DNA from: Phycisphaerae bacterium
GTDB lineage: Bacteria; Planctomycetota; Phycisphaerae; Phycisphaerales; UBA1924
Length of the DNA stretch: 64,000 nt
Direction: 5' to 3'
Assembly (NCBI GenBank): GCA_016793805.1
Contig: JAEUIZ010000031.1
Location: 62,001 to 126,000 of the forward strand
Positions 57,224-64,000 of this stretch are shown piece after piece. Both the position numbers and the translations under genes were made by a program. The notes below the pieces were generated by a model, which had not been told where the DNA came from, did not search any database, and saw only the letters and a program-made list of their open reading frames with translations. The stretch's first letter is position 1; each line of letters begins with the position of its first letter.

Positions 57224-59398
57224 ATGACACGTCGCCGATTGATTCCCGGCCTGATGATGGTGGTGTGCGGCACAGTCGCCCCGGTGTGGACGGCGGGCGT
57301 GGGTCCATCGGCCCTCGCACAAGCCGCCAAGCCCGAGCAGGCCGCGGGCGTCGAGTCGCTCCCGATCAAGAGCATCACGCTCTATCGCTCCGGCGTGGGC
57401 TACTTCGAGCGGCGGGGGCTCGTCGAGGGCGATCGCACCGTCCAACTCCGCTTCGCGACCGATCAGATCAACGACATCCTCAAGTCGATGGTGATCCTGA
57501 TCGACCCCGACGGCGGCCGGGTCGCGTCGGTGGGCTATGGGTCCAAGGAGCCGCTGGACCGCCGGCTCGCGAGTTTCGGCGTCAACATCGGGGACAACCC
57601 GACCGCGGGAGAGATCCTCAATCGGCTCCGCGGGTCGCCGGTGAAACTGATGACCGAGGAGGGCGAGATCAGCGGGACGATCATGAACGTCGAGAAGCGT
57701 CCGACGGTGCTCGCGGGATCCGACAAGGGCGGCGGAGGGGCGCAGACGGTGGCCGATCTGCCGTGGATCAACCTCGTGACGCCCAAGGGAGTGCAGTCGG
57801 TGAACCTGACGCGGGTGCGCGGGTTCGAGATCCTCGACAAGGCCCTGGCGGGCGAACTGAACAAGGCGTTGGCGGCACTGGCCGAGCACCGGGCGGAGCG
57901 GGTCAAGAGCGTGGACGTGGCGTTCGCGAACCAGGGGGCCAAGCCCGTGGTGGTGGCCTACGTCCACGAGATGCCGGTGTGGAAGACGAGTTACCGGCTG
58001 GTGCTCCCCGAGGCCGCCGAGGGGAAGAAGGACGCGGGCACGCCGACCATCCAGGGTTGGGCGATGGTGGAGAACACGACGGACGAGGACTGGCAGGACG
58101 TTCGGCTCTCGCTGGTCGCGGGGAGGCCCGTGAGTTTCCAGATGGACCTGTACGAGCCGTTGCACGTCGCGCGGCCGCAGGTGCCCGTGCCGACGGTCCC
58201 GGGCGTTATGCCGCGGATCTATGCCGGGGGCGCGGACTTCGAGCGGGCGAAAGAACTGGCGGTGATTTCGGACGCGGCAGCGAAAAGGGGCGAGGCGATG
58301 ACGCGCGGCCGAGCGCCGGGCGCGCCTCCCGCCCGCGCCCAGGCCCCGACCGAGAGCGGCGCGGCGTTCGAGGACCGCGACGGCTTCGGGCTCGGGCAAC
58401 TCGGGAACTACGCCGCGCAGGCCCAGGCCCAGGCCGGCGAGATCGGGGAGGTCTTTCAGTACCAACTCAAGTCGCCGGTCTCGATCGCGCGGCAGAGGTC
58501 GGCGATGCTCCCGATCCTCTCGGCCCCGATCGAGGGCAAGCGCGTGAGCATCTACAGCCGCGCCGACGGGTCGGCGCACCCGATGCGCGGCGTCCACCTG
58601 ACCAATACGTCAGGGCTGCAACTCATGCCCGGCCCGATCAGCGTCTTTGACGGCTCGGCCTACGCGGGCGACGCGCAGATCGGGCACGTCTCGACGGGCG
58701 ACAAGCGGCTGCTCGCCTACGCCGTCGATCTCGACGTGCAGGCGCTGGTGAAGGAGGACGGCACATCGGCGATCCGCAAGGTGCGGATCGTCAACGGGCT
58801 GATCGAGCAGACGTTCAAGCAGGAGGCCACGACGCAGTACGCGTTCGCCAACAAGGACCAGAAGCGCCCGCGGACGGTGCTCGTGGAGCACGCGAAGTTG
58901 CCGGGGTGGACGCTGGCGGCGCCGAAGAAGGCGACGGAAGAGACCGAACAGGTGTATCGCTTCGAGGTCGAACTGGGGGCGAAGGAGAGCGGGACGCTCG
59001 AGGTCACGCTCGAGCGGATCGAGCAGCAATGGGTCGAGGTCGTGACCTATGACATGCGGACGCTGGTCTCGTACGCTCGCGAGGGGAAGGTCTCGCAGAA
59101 GGTCGTCGATGCCGTGAAGAAGGCGGCGGACTTGCAGGCGGCGATCAGCGCGACCCAGAAGCGGATCGCCCAACTCGACGAGGAGCGGCGGACGATCGAG
59201 CAGGACCAGGCCCGCATCCGCCAGAACATGGGCACCGTCTCGCGCGACACCGACCTCTACAAGCGGTACGCGACCAAACTCAACGAGCAGGAGACGCGGC
59301 TGGAGGCGATGCGCGAGCAGCGCGACAAGGAGCAGCAGACGCTGACCACGCAGATCGCCGAGCGAGACGCCTACGTCGGCGGGCTGAACGTGGAGTGA
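57224..59398 (+). CDS. Exported DUF4139-domain protein
   Basis: A protein of 724 residues with a signal peptide (MTRRRLIPGLMMVVCGTVAP). The body is of the DUF4139 family: SITLYRSGVGYFERRGLVEGDRTVQLRF near the start, VVVAYVHEMPVWKTSYRLVLPE and GWAMVENTTDEDWQDVRLSLVAGRPVSFQMDLYEP in the middle, later IRKVRIVNGLIEQTFKQEA. The end is a coiled coil (QAAISATQKRIAQLDEERRTIEQDQARIRQ). The function of the family is not established; it is exported. GAAGGAG precedes the ATG. The 197-bp region before it is shared with the divergent dehydrogenase gene. Confidence 0.85.
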   Translation: MTRRRLIPGLMMVVCGTVAPVWTAGVGPSALAQAAKPEQAAGVESLPIKSITLYRSGVGYFERRGLVEGDRTVQLRFATDQINDILKSMVILIDPDGGRVASVGYGSKEPLDRRLASFGVNIGDNPTAGEILNRLRGSPVKLMTEEGEISGTIMNVEKRPTVLAGSDKGGGGAQTVADLPWINLVTPKGVQSVNLTRVRGFEILDKALAGELNKALAALAEHRAERVKSVDVAFANQGAKPVVVAYVHEMPVWKTSYRLVLPEAAEGKKDAGTPTIQGWAMVENTTDEDWQDVRLSLVAGRPVSFQMDLYEPLHVARPQVPVPTVPGVMPRIYAGGADFERAKELAVISDAAAKRGEAMTRGRAPGAPPARAQAPTESGAAFEDRDGFGLGQLGNYAAQAQAQAGEIGEVFQYQLKSPVSIARQRSAMLPILSAPIEGKRVSIYSRADGSAHPMRGVHLTNTSGLQLMPGPISVFDGSAYAGDAQIGHVSTGDKRLLAYAVDLDVQALVKEDGTSAIRKVRIVNGLIEQTFKQEATTQYAFANKDQKRPRTVLVEHAKLPGWTLAAPKKATEETEQVYRFEVELGAKESGTLEVTLERIEQQWVEVVTYDMRTLVSYAREGKVSQKVVDAVKKAADLQAAISATQKRIAQLDEERRTIEQDQARIRQNMGTVSRDTDLYKRYATKLNEQETRLEAMREQRDKEQQTLTTQIAERDAYVGGLNVE

Positions 59399-59426
59399 GG
59401 CCGGGGCGACAGAGTGCCGAGCGCGC

Positions 59427-60530
59427 TCAGCGGGTCACGTCCGACAGCACGTCCACCTGATGGTCGGCGTGGTAACTGCTGCGGACCAGCGGTCCGGACT
59501 CGACGACCTTGAACCCGAGTCGCAGCCCCTCGGCCTTGAACGCCGCGAACTGCTCGGGCGTCACCCAGCGGTCGATCGGGAGGTGGTTCCGCGTCGGCTG
59601 CAGGTACTGCCCGATCGTGAGAATATCGCACGAGCCGAGGCGCTCCGGCACAGCGGCGCGAGGGCGCGTCGCCTCCTGCACGTTCGCCATCAGGTCCACC
59701 ACCTCGTCGTCGCGTTCGCCGATCCCGACCATGATGCCGGTCTTGGCGACAAGCCCCTGCTCCTTCACCCGGCGGAGGAGTTCGAGCGAACGGTCGAACT
59801 TGGCGCTGGGGCGTACGGCGGGGTACATCCGGCGGACGGTCTCGAGGTTGTGGTTGATGATCTGCGGGCGGGCATCGATGACCATCTGCAACGCGGCCCA
59901 GTTGCCCTCGAAGTCGGGGATCAGCACCTCGATGGACAGGTCAGGGCACGAGTCGCGGGTGCGGTGGATCGTCTCGGCCCAGATCGCCGCCCCGCCGTCG
60001 GGCAGTTCGTCGCGGTTGACGCTCGTGATGACCAGGTGCCGAAGGTGCGTCCCCTCGCTCATCAGGCGGATGGACTCGGCGACGCGACGCGGCTCGTCCC
60101 GGTCGAGGGTGGGGGGGCGGCCGGTCTTGACGTTGCAGAACCCGCAGGCACGGGTGCAGGTGTCGCCCAGGATCATGATGGTGGCGACCCCTCGCGCCCA
60201 GCACTCGCCCATGTTGGGGCACGAGGCCTCCTGGCAGACGGTGTGGAGGCGGTGCTGGTCGACGATGGCCTTGAGCCGGTGGTAGGCCTCGCCTCCGGGG
60301 ACGCGGGCCTTGAGCCAAGGGGGCTTGCGCTTGATGGCCAACTGCTGTGCCGACGGCTGGTTGTTGAGGATGAGGCCCGAGAGGCTGACGACGGGCTTGG
60401 GCTCGGAGCGAAGGGGATCTCCGCCGAGGGGCCGGGGGTGGCGTGTGGGGGGCGAGGGTGGGGCGTCGGGCACGTTGGAGTGTAGGGACGTGCCGATCCG
60501 GTCAAAAACGTGCGCGCGCCGGCGAACCAT
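59427..60530 (-). CDS. lipA: Lipoyl synthase
   Basis: A protein of 367 residues. A radical-SAM enzyme that inserts two sulfurs into octanoyl groups to make lipoate. The auxiliary cluster motif [12 protein letters not shown] (near residue 97) and the radical-SAM [13 protein letters not shown] (near 122) are intact, as are [48 protein letters not shown] and the end [10 protein letters not shown]. The N-terminal 40 residues are Pro-rich and variable; GTG 60473 is an alternative start. No clear ribosome-binding site before either. Divergent from the Wza-like gene. Confidence 0.96.
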   Translation of the reverse strand: MVRRRAHVFDRIGTSLHSNVPDAPPSPPTRHPRPLGGDPLRSEPKPVVSLSGLILNNQPSAQQLAIKRKPPWLKARVPGGEAYHRLKAIVDQHRLHTVCQEASCPNMGECWARGVATIMILGDTCTRACGFCNVKTGRPPTLDRDEPRRVAESIRLMSEGTHLRHLVITSVNRDELPDGGAAIWAETIHRTRDSCPDLSIEVLIPDFEGNWAALQMVIDARPQIINHNLETVRRMYPAVRPSAKFDRSLELLRRVKEQGLVAKTGIMVGIGERDDEVVDLMANVQEATRPRAAVPERLGSCDILTIGQYLQPTRNHLPIDRWVTPEQFAAFKAEGLRLGFKVVESGPLVRSSYHADHQVDVLSDVTR

Positions 60531-60688
60531 CGCTCGCCGCGGAGCGTGGAGGCAGCGGAGCGTTCACGCCGCACCACCGGTTCGGCGTGGGCGGAGCGCC
60601 CGGCACCGGACACGTCCCTATCGTGATTGCCGCATGGCGGACGGGTGGATGACCGATCTTTGAAGGGGGTCTACCGAGAGTGCCCGAT

Positions 60689-60716
60689 TTGACAGGGCCG
60701 GTGCCGGTGATAACTT
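60689..60716 (+). promoter_or_regulatory. Sigma-70-like promoter of the Wza-like gene
   Basis: TTGACA (60689-60694), 16 bases, TAACTT (60711-60716). The -35 is perfect and the -10 is weak. It lies 45 bases before the GTG start of the export lipoprotein gene. Confidence 0.4.
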
Positions 60717-60761
60717 TGGAGCCCCGGCTTCACGGGGTCAGGTCGAGCAAGGAGCGAAGCG

Positions 60762-62369
60762 GTGAAGAAACACGGACTCGATGCGAAGGGCGGCCGCGGG
60801 GTGCTGGCGCTGCTAGCGTCGGCGGGCGCGGCGATGGGGCTCTTCGGGTGCGTCGAGGCAGACTCGTACCTGCTCGACCCTTCGGTCGTCGGGCGGTGGG
60901 AGCGCACGCCCACGACCGTCCCCATCCTCAACCGGATCGGGAGCATCGAAGGGACCGAGGACGAGTTCGTGACGCCGGGGGACGTGACCGAGGCCGACCT
61001 GGTCCCGGATGTGTCCGAGTATCGCCTTGGCCCGGGTGACCGGCTCCAGGTCATTCTGTACGACATTCCCGACGAGGGACGCGCGGTGCCCTACGAGCGG
61101 TTCATCGACCCGCGCGGGATCGTGGAACTCCCGCAACTCGGACAGGTGCGGATCAGCGGCCTGACCTCCGCCGAGGCCGAGGAGGCGATCAAGGAGGCCA
61201 TGAAGGCCCTGATCGCCAATCCGCTGGCCTACGTGGAGGTGATGGCACCGCGGCAGAAGCGGTACAGCGTGCTCGGGGCGGTGCAGGCATCCGGGCCGTA
61301 CCTCCTCCCGACGGCGGACTTCCGGCTGCTGGAGGCGATGACGGTCGCCGGGGGCGTTTCGGAGGCGCCGGAGTATATCTACATCATCCGGCAGGTCCCG
61401 CTGAGCGAAGCGGTGCGCGCCACGCCGCCGACGGGCGCGACGACGCCGCCCGCGCCCAAGCCGGGCGAGTCGCTGCTGGATGTCCTCAAGGACCTCGGGA
61501 AGCCGCCCGAGGGCGCACCTGCCGACGACAAGCCGCACGATCCGGAGATGCCTCGGCCCGATGCGCCCAAGCCTTCGGAAGCGCCCAAGCCCAGCGCCTC
61601 GCGCGGGGCGCCCGCCGGGACTCGCGCCGGGGCGTCGCCCGCGGTCTTTCAGCCCGCCGGCGGCCAGCCGCCCGCGAGGGCGCCCATCGACCTGATCGAG
61701 CCGGGTCGGCCGGCAACCCAGCCCGCGCAGCCCGAGCGTGCCGCGGAGCGTCCGACGGACGATGCCGACTCGAGTTGGGTGTATCTCGACGGGCGGTGGG
61801 TGAAGGTTCGTCGCCCCGGGGGCGGGCGGACGCCCGCGGAGGCGATGTCCTCGCCCGGCAAGGCCGCGAGCGAACTGGTCACGCAGCGAGTGATCCGCGT
61901 GCCGGTGAAGCGACTGTTGCAGGGCGATGCGCGAGTGAACGTCGTGATCCGTCCGGGCGATGTGATCCGCGTGCCCCCCGGACCGACGGGGTTCATCTAC
62001 GTGGGCGGGCAGGTCGCCCGGGGCGGGTCGTACCAGATGGCCGACGGGATGACGCTGATGCGGCTGATCGTGTCGGCGGGCGGGTTCGGGCAACTCTCGG
62101 TGCCGGAAAAGATCGACCTGACGCGCATGCTGGGGAACGATCGCCAGGCGACGATCCGGCTCAATGGGCGCGCGATCTTCGAGGGCACCAACCCGGACGT
62201 CTACCTCAAGTCCAACGACATCATCAACGTGGGGTCGAGTTTCTGGGCCACGCCGCTGGCGGTCATCCGCAACGGGTTCCGGTTCTCGTACGGGTTCGGA
62301 TTCATCGCGGACCGGAACTTCGGCAACGACTTGTTCGGCGCGCCGCCGGTCAACGCGTTCGGCCAATAA
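60762..62369 (+). CDS. Wza-like polysaccharide export lipoprotein
   Basis: A protein of 535 residues. Lipoprotein signal ending LFGC (Cys30). Polysaccharide-export domain (YRLGPGDRLQVILYDIPDEGRAVPYERFIDPRGIVELPQLGQVRISGL, residues about 85-160), first SLBB domain (RYSVLGAVQASGPYLLPTADFRLLEAM), then a Pro/Ala-rich insert of roughly 130 residues, then a second SLBB-like domain (IRPGDVIRVPPGPTGFIYVGGQVARGGSYQMADGMTLMRLI). It should form the outer-membrane outlet of an exopolysaccharide system. GTG start with AAGGAG eight bases upstream. The exosortase gene follows in the same direction, a pairing usual for exosortase loci. Confidence 0.9.
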   Translation: MKKHGLDAKGGRGVLALLASAGAAMGLFGCVEADSYLLDPSVVGRWERTPTTVPILNRIGSIEGTEDEFVTPGDVTEADLVPDVSEYRLGPGDRLQVILYDIPDEGRAVPYERFIDPRGIVELPQLGQVRISGLTSAEAEEAIKEAMKALIANPLAYVEVMAPRQKRYSVLGAVQASGPYLLPTADFRLLEAMTVAGGVSEAPEYIYIIRQVPLSEAVRATPPTGATTPPAPKPGESLLDVLKDLGKPPEGAPADDKPHDPEMPRPDAPKPSEAPKPSASRGAPAGTRAGASPAVFQPAGGQPPARAPIDLIEPGRPATQPAQPERAAERPTDDADSSWVYLDGRWVKVRRPGGGRTPAEAMSSPGKAASELVTQRVIRVPVKRLLQGDARVNVVIRPGDVIRVPPGPTGFIYVGGQVARGGSYQMADGMTLMRLIVSAGGFGQLSVPEKIDLTRMLGNDRQATIRLNGRAIFEGTNPDVYLKSNDIINVGSSFWATPLAVIRNGFRFSYGFGFIADRNFGNDLFGAPPVNAFGQ

Positions 62370-62444
62370 TGTCTGAGGTCGGTCTGGGCGGAGGCCGAAG
62401 GCCGACGGGACCAACGAGAGGGTGATGGGGCGAACCGGAGCCGA

Positions 62445-62465
62445 CCGGGGCCGTAGATGCCCCGG
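62445..62465 (+). other. Hairpin between the export and exosortase genes
   Basis: CCGGGGC, loop CGTAGAT, GCCCCGG. There is no T-tract after it, so it may attenuate or stabilise the messenger rather than end it. Confidence 0.35.
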
Positions 62466-62494
62466 GGGTGTGGCAGTCCCTGGAGATCGCGACG

Positions 62495-64000
62495 GTGACG
62501 ACGATGGGAGCGGACAACCCGGCTCGAAGCCTCGCCGACGCGGCGGGCTCGCGGCGTGCGCTCGTCTGGGTGTCGTTCGTGGTGCTCGGGTTCGTCGCCC
62601 TGTTCTTCCGCTGGTTCTACGTCCAGCACCTCAACAGCAGCACGCACGTCCAAGATTGGGGCCATGCGTACCTCGTCCTGCCGTTCAGCGGGTACCTGGT
62701 CTGGCAGAAGCGAGACGCGATCGCCCGGACGGCGGTGGAGACATTCTGGCCCGGGCTGGCGCCGACGCTGCTGGGCATCGCCAGTTACTTCTTCTGCGTG
62801 GTGGGGATCAAGAACCACATGCTCCAGGGCCTGTCGATCGTGCTGACGATCTTCGGGCTGTGCCTGCTGCTGCTGGGCCCGAGGATGATGCGGCTTCTCT
62901 TCGTGCCCATCGCGTTCCTGTGCCTGGGCATCACGGTCAGCGAGATCATCATGATCACGCTGACGTTCCCGCTCCAACTGCTGGCCTCGCAGGGCGGGTA
63001 CGTGGGGCTGGCGCTGATCGGGGCGCTCGGGGGCTTCACCGCCGACGTCTCCGGGAACACGATCACGGTGATCGGGTCGTCGGGGTTCACGTTCCCGCTG
63101 AACATCGCCGAGGCGTGCTCGGGGATGCGGATGGTGGTGGCGTTCGCGGCGCTGGGGGCCGCGACCGCGGTGCTCTCGACGACGATCTGGTGGCAACGCG
63201 TGGTGCTCGTGCTCCTGGCGCCCGTGGTCGCGATCTTCCTCAACATCCTGCGCGTGATCGCGCTGGGCCTGCTCTCGTTCATCGATACCAAACTCGCCTC
63301 GGGCGAGGCGCACACGTTCATCGGGACCGTCCTTCTGATCCCGGGACTGTTCATCTATCTCGGGATCGTGTGGCTCCTGCACAAGGCGCAGGCCCCGCCG
63401 GCGGATCGGCTCCCGCGCCCGACGCGCTCCGCGGTCCCCTGGACTCCGGGCGGGGCGGCATGGATCGTCGTGGTGCTGGTGCTCGCCGGCTCGGCCGCGG
63501 GCATGAAGGCGGGCCTGCACTACTCGAAGGTGTACCTCCAGAAAAAGCCGATCTACGCCGAGGACAACCGCGCGCTGCGGGCGATCCCGACGGAGACCGA
63601 GCGCTGGATCCGCGTGGGACAGGACCACATCGAGTCGGCGGACAACCTGGAAGTGCTCGGGACCGACAACTACCTCACGCGGACGTACCGGGAGAAGTCG
63701 CCGGGCAAGGGCAACGAGCGCCGCGCGGTGATCCTCCACATCGCGTACTACACGGGCATGATCGACACCGTCCCGCACGTCCCGGATCGCTGCATGGTGG
63801 CGGCAGGCATGGACCTGGTGGGCGGCCCGTGGACGGTGCGCATCCCGATGGACACGTCGGGCATGCTCCCCGCCCAAGGGGTGCCCGAGCGCCTCGCGGG
63901 CAAGGTGTTCACGACGCGGCTCTCGAACCAGTGGTCGACCGCGGGCGGGGGCCGGCGTGTGAACCTGCCGTTCGAGTTCACCCCGAGCGATCCCCTGGCA
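62495..64000 (+). CDS. Exosortase with EpsI-like C-terminal domain, runs off the window
   Basis: About 500 residues are visible and the frame is still open at the edge. Eight or so membrane helices carry the exosortase active site: Cys205 in EACSGMR, Arg250 in FLNILRVIAL and His270 in GEAHTFIG (numbered from ATG 62504). After the last helix comes an extracytoplasmic EpsI-type region (AVILHIAYYTGMIDTVPHVPDRCMVAAGM, with Cys430). Exosortases are thought to cleave PEP-CTERM tails and pass the protein to a surface glycan or lipid; a target protein is at 1917-2702. GGAG at 62482-62485 is well spaced for GTG 62495; ATG 62504 is the alternative. Confidence 0.9.
   Translation, partial: MTTMGADNPARSLADAAGSRRALVWVSFVVLGFVALFFRWFYVQHLNSSTHVQDWGHAYLVLPFSGYLVWQKRDAIARTAVETFWPGLAPTLLGIASYFFCVVGIKNHMLQGLSIVLTIFGLCLLLLGPRMMRLLFVPIAFLCLGITVSEIIMITLTFPLQLLASQGGYVGLALIGALGGFTADVSGNTITVIGSSGFTFPLNIAEACSGMRMVVAFAALGAATAVLSTTIWWQRVVLVLLAPVVAIFLNILRVIALGLLSFIDTKLASGEAHTFIGTVLLIPGLFIYLGIVWLLHKAQAPPADRLPRPTRSAVPWTPGGAAWIVVVLVLAGSAAGMKAGLHYSKVYLQKKPIYAEDNRALRAIPTETERWIRVGQDHIESADNLEVLGTDNYLTRTYREKSPGKGNERRAVILHIAYYTGMIDTVPHVPDRCMVAAGMDLVGGPWTVRIPMDTSGMLPAQGVPERLAGKVFTTRLSNQWSTAGGGRRVNLPFEFTPSDPLA

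Noticed and set aside
1-64000. tRNA, rRNA, CRISPR arrays, insertion sequences, attachment sites
   Set aside because: Looked for T-loop and anticodon-arm patterns, regularly spaced repeats, transposase motifs and flanking inverted repeats by eye; none found. A tRNA scan would be decisive.

Overview
This is a very GC-rich, gene-dense stretch of chromosome from a flagellated diderm bacterium, most likely a member of the Planctomycetota, class Phycisphaerae. The assignment is inferred from marker families. There is a PEP-CTERM surface protein with a PAPG-type tail followed by a membrane segment and Arg cluster. Four secreted proteins end in dockerin-like repeats and a C-terminal Gly-Cys. One giant protein has an LEPR-type N-terminus. 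An exosortase/EpsI fusion and a GlmU-like nucleotidyltransferase are also present. No 16S rRNA, tRNA, CRISPR array, insertion sequence or prophage was seen.

Layout. 1-8956: end of a TolC-type efflux channel, a TerC membrane protein, a PEP-CTERM protein, a degenerate QueC-like PP-loop protein, two secreted proteins with dockerin-like repeats (a sugar dehydrogenase and a Cys-rich repeat protein), and a VKOR-DsbA-DsbA disulfide-forming fusion. 8964-20680: housekeeping block with a NeuD-type acyltransferase, argS, another dockerin-repeat protein, rnhA, a parvulin-like lipoprotein, a HAD phosphatase, acyP, dnaG-rpoD and a SixA-like phosphatase. 20784-28717: a beta-propeller/di-haem cytochrome with dockerin repeats, an OmpA-like lipoprotein, and a minus-strand operon of an O-methyltransferase, xseA, xseB and a prepilin peptidase.

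28812-43038 is a compact late-flagellar locus: sigma-54-like promoter, flgI, flgJ-type rod protein, flgN, flgK, flgL, fliW, csrA, then four flagellin genes. The last three flagellin genes each have their own CCGAT-type (FliA-like) candidate promoter, and each of the four is followed by a hairpin terminator. The leaders of fliW, csrA and the flagellins carry hairpins that present GGA in the apical loop. One of these encloses the ribosome-binding site of the first flagellin gene. This fits a FliW-CsrA-flagellin homeostatic switch and is the most interesting regulatory signal in the window.

43130-64000: a GlmU-like enzyme, guaB, an HtrA protease, the LEPR beta-solenoid protein, a soluble CapD-type dehydratase, dut, a BFD-type ferredoxin, a thioesterase, a 1032-residue FAD/4Fe-4S dehydrogenase, a DUF4139 protein and lipA. 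It ends with the start of an exopolysaccharide/exosortase locus: a Wza-like export lipoprotein, then the exosortase gene, which runs off the window.

Together the genes point to a motile cell with a heavily decorated surface. Disulfide formation (VKOR/DsbA) would serve the Cys-rich exported proteins. Exosortase and the dockerin-like/GC tails would serve anchoring. The sugar-nucleotide enzymes and Wza-like protein would serve glycan export. All functions are read from sequence motifs by eye; no database search was run.
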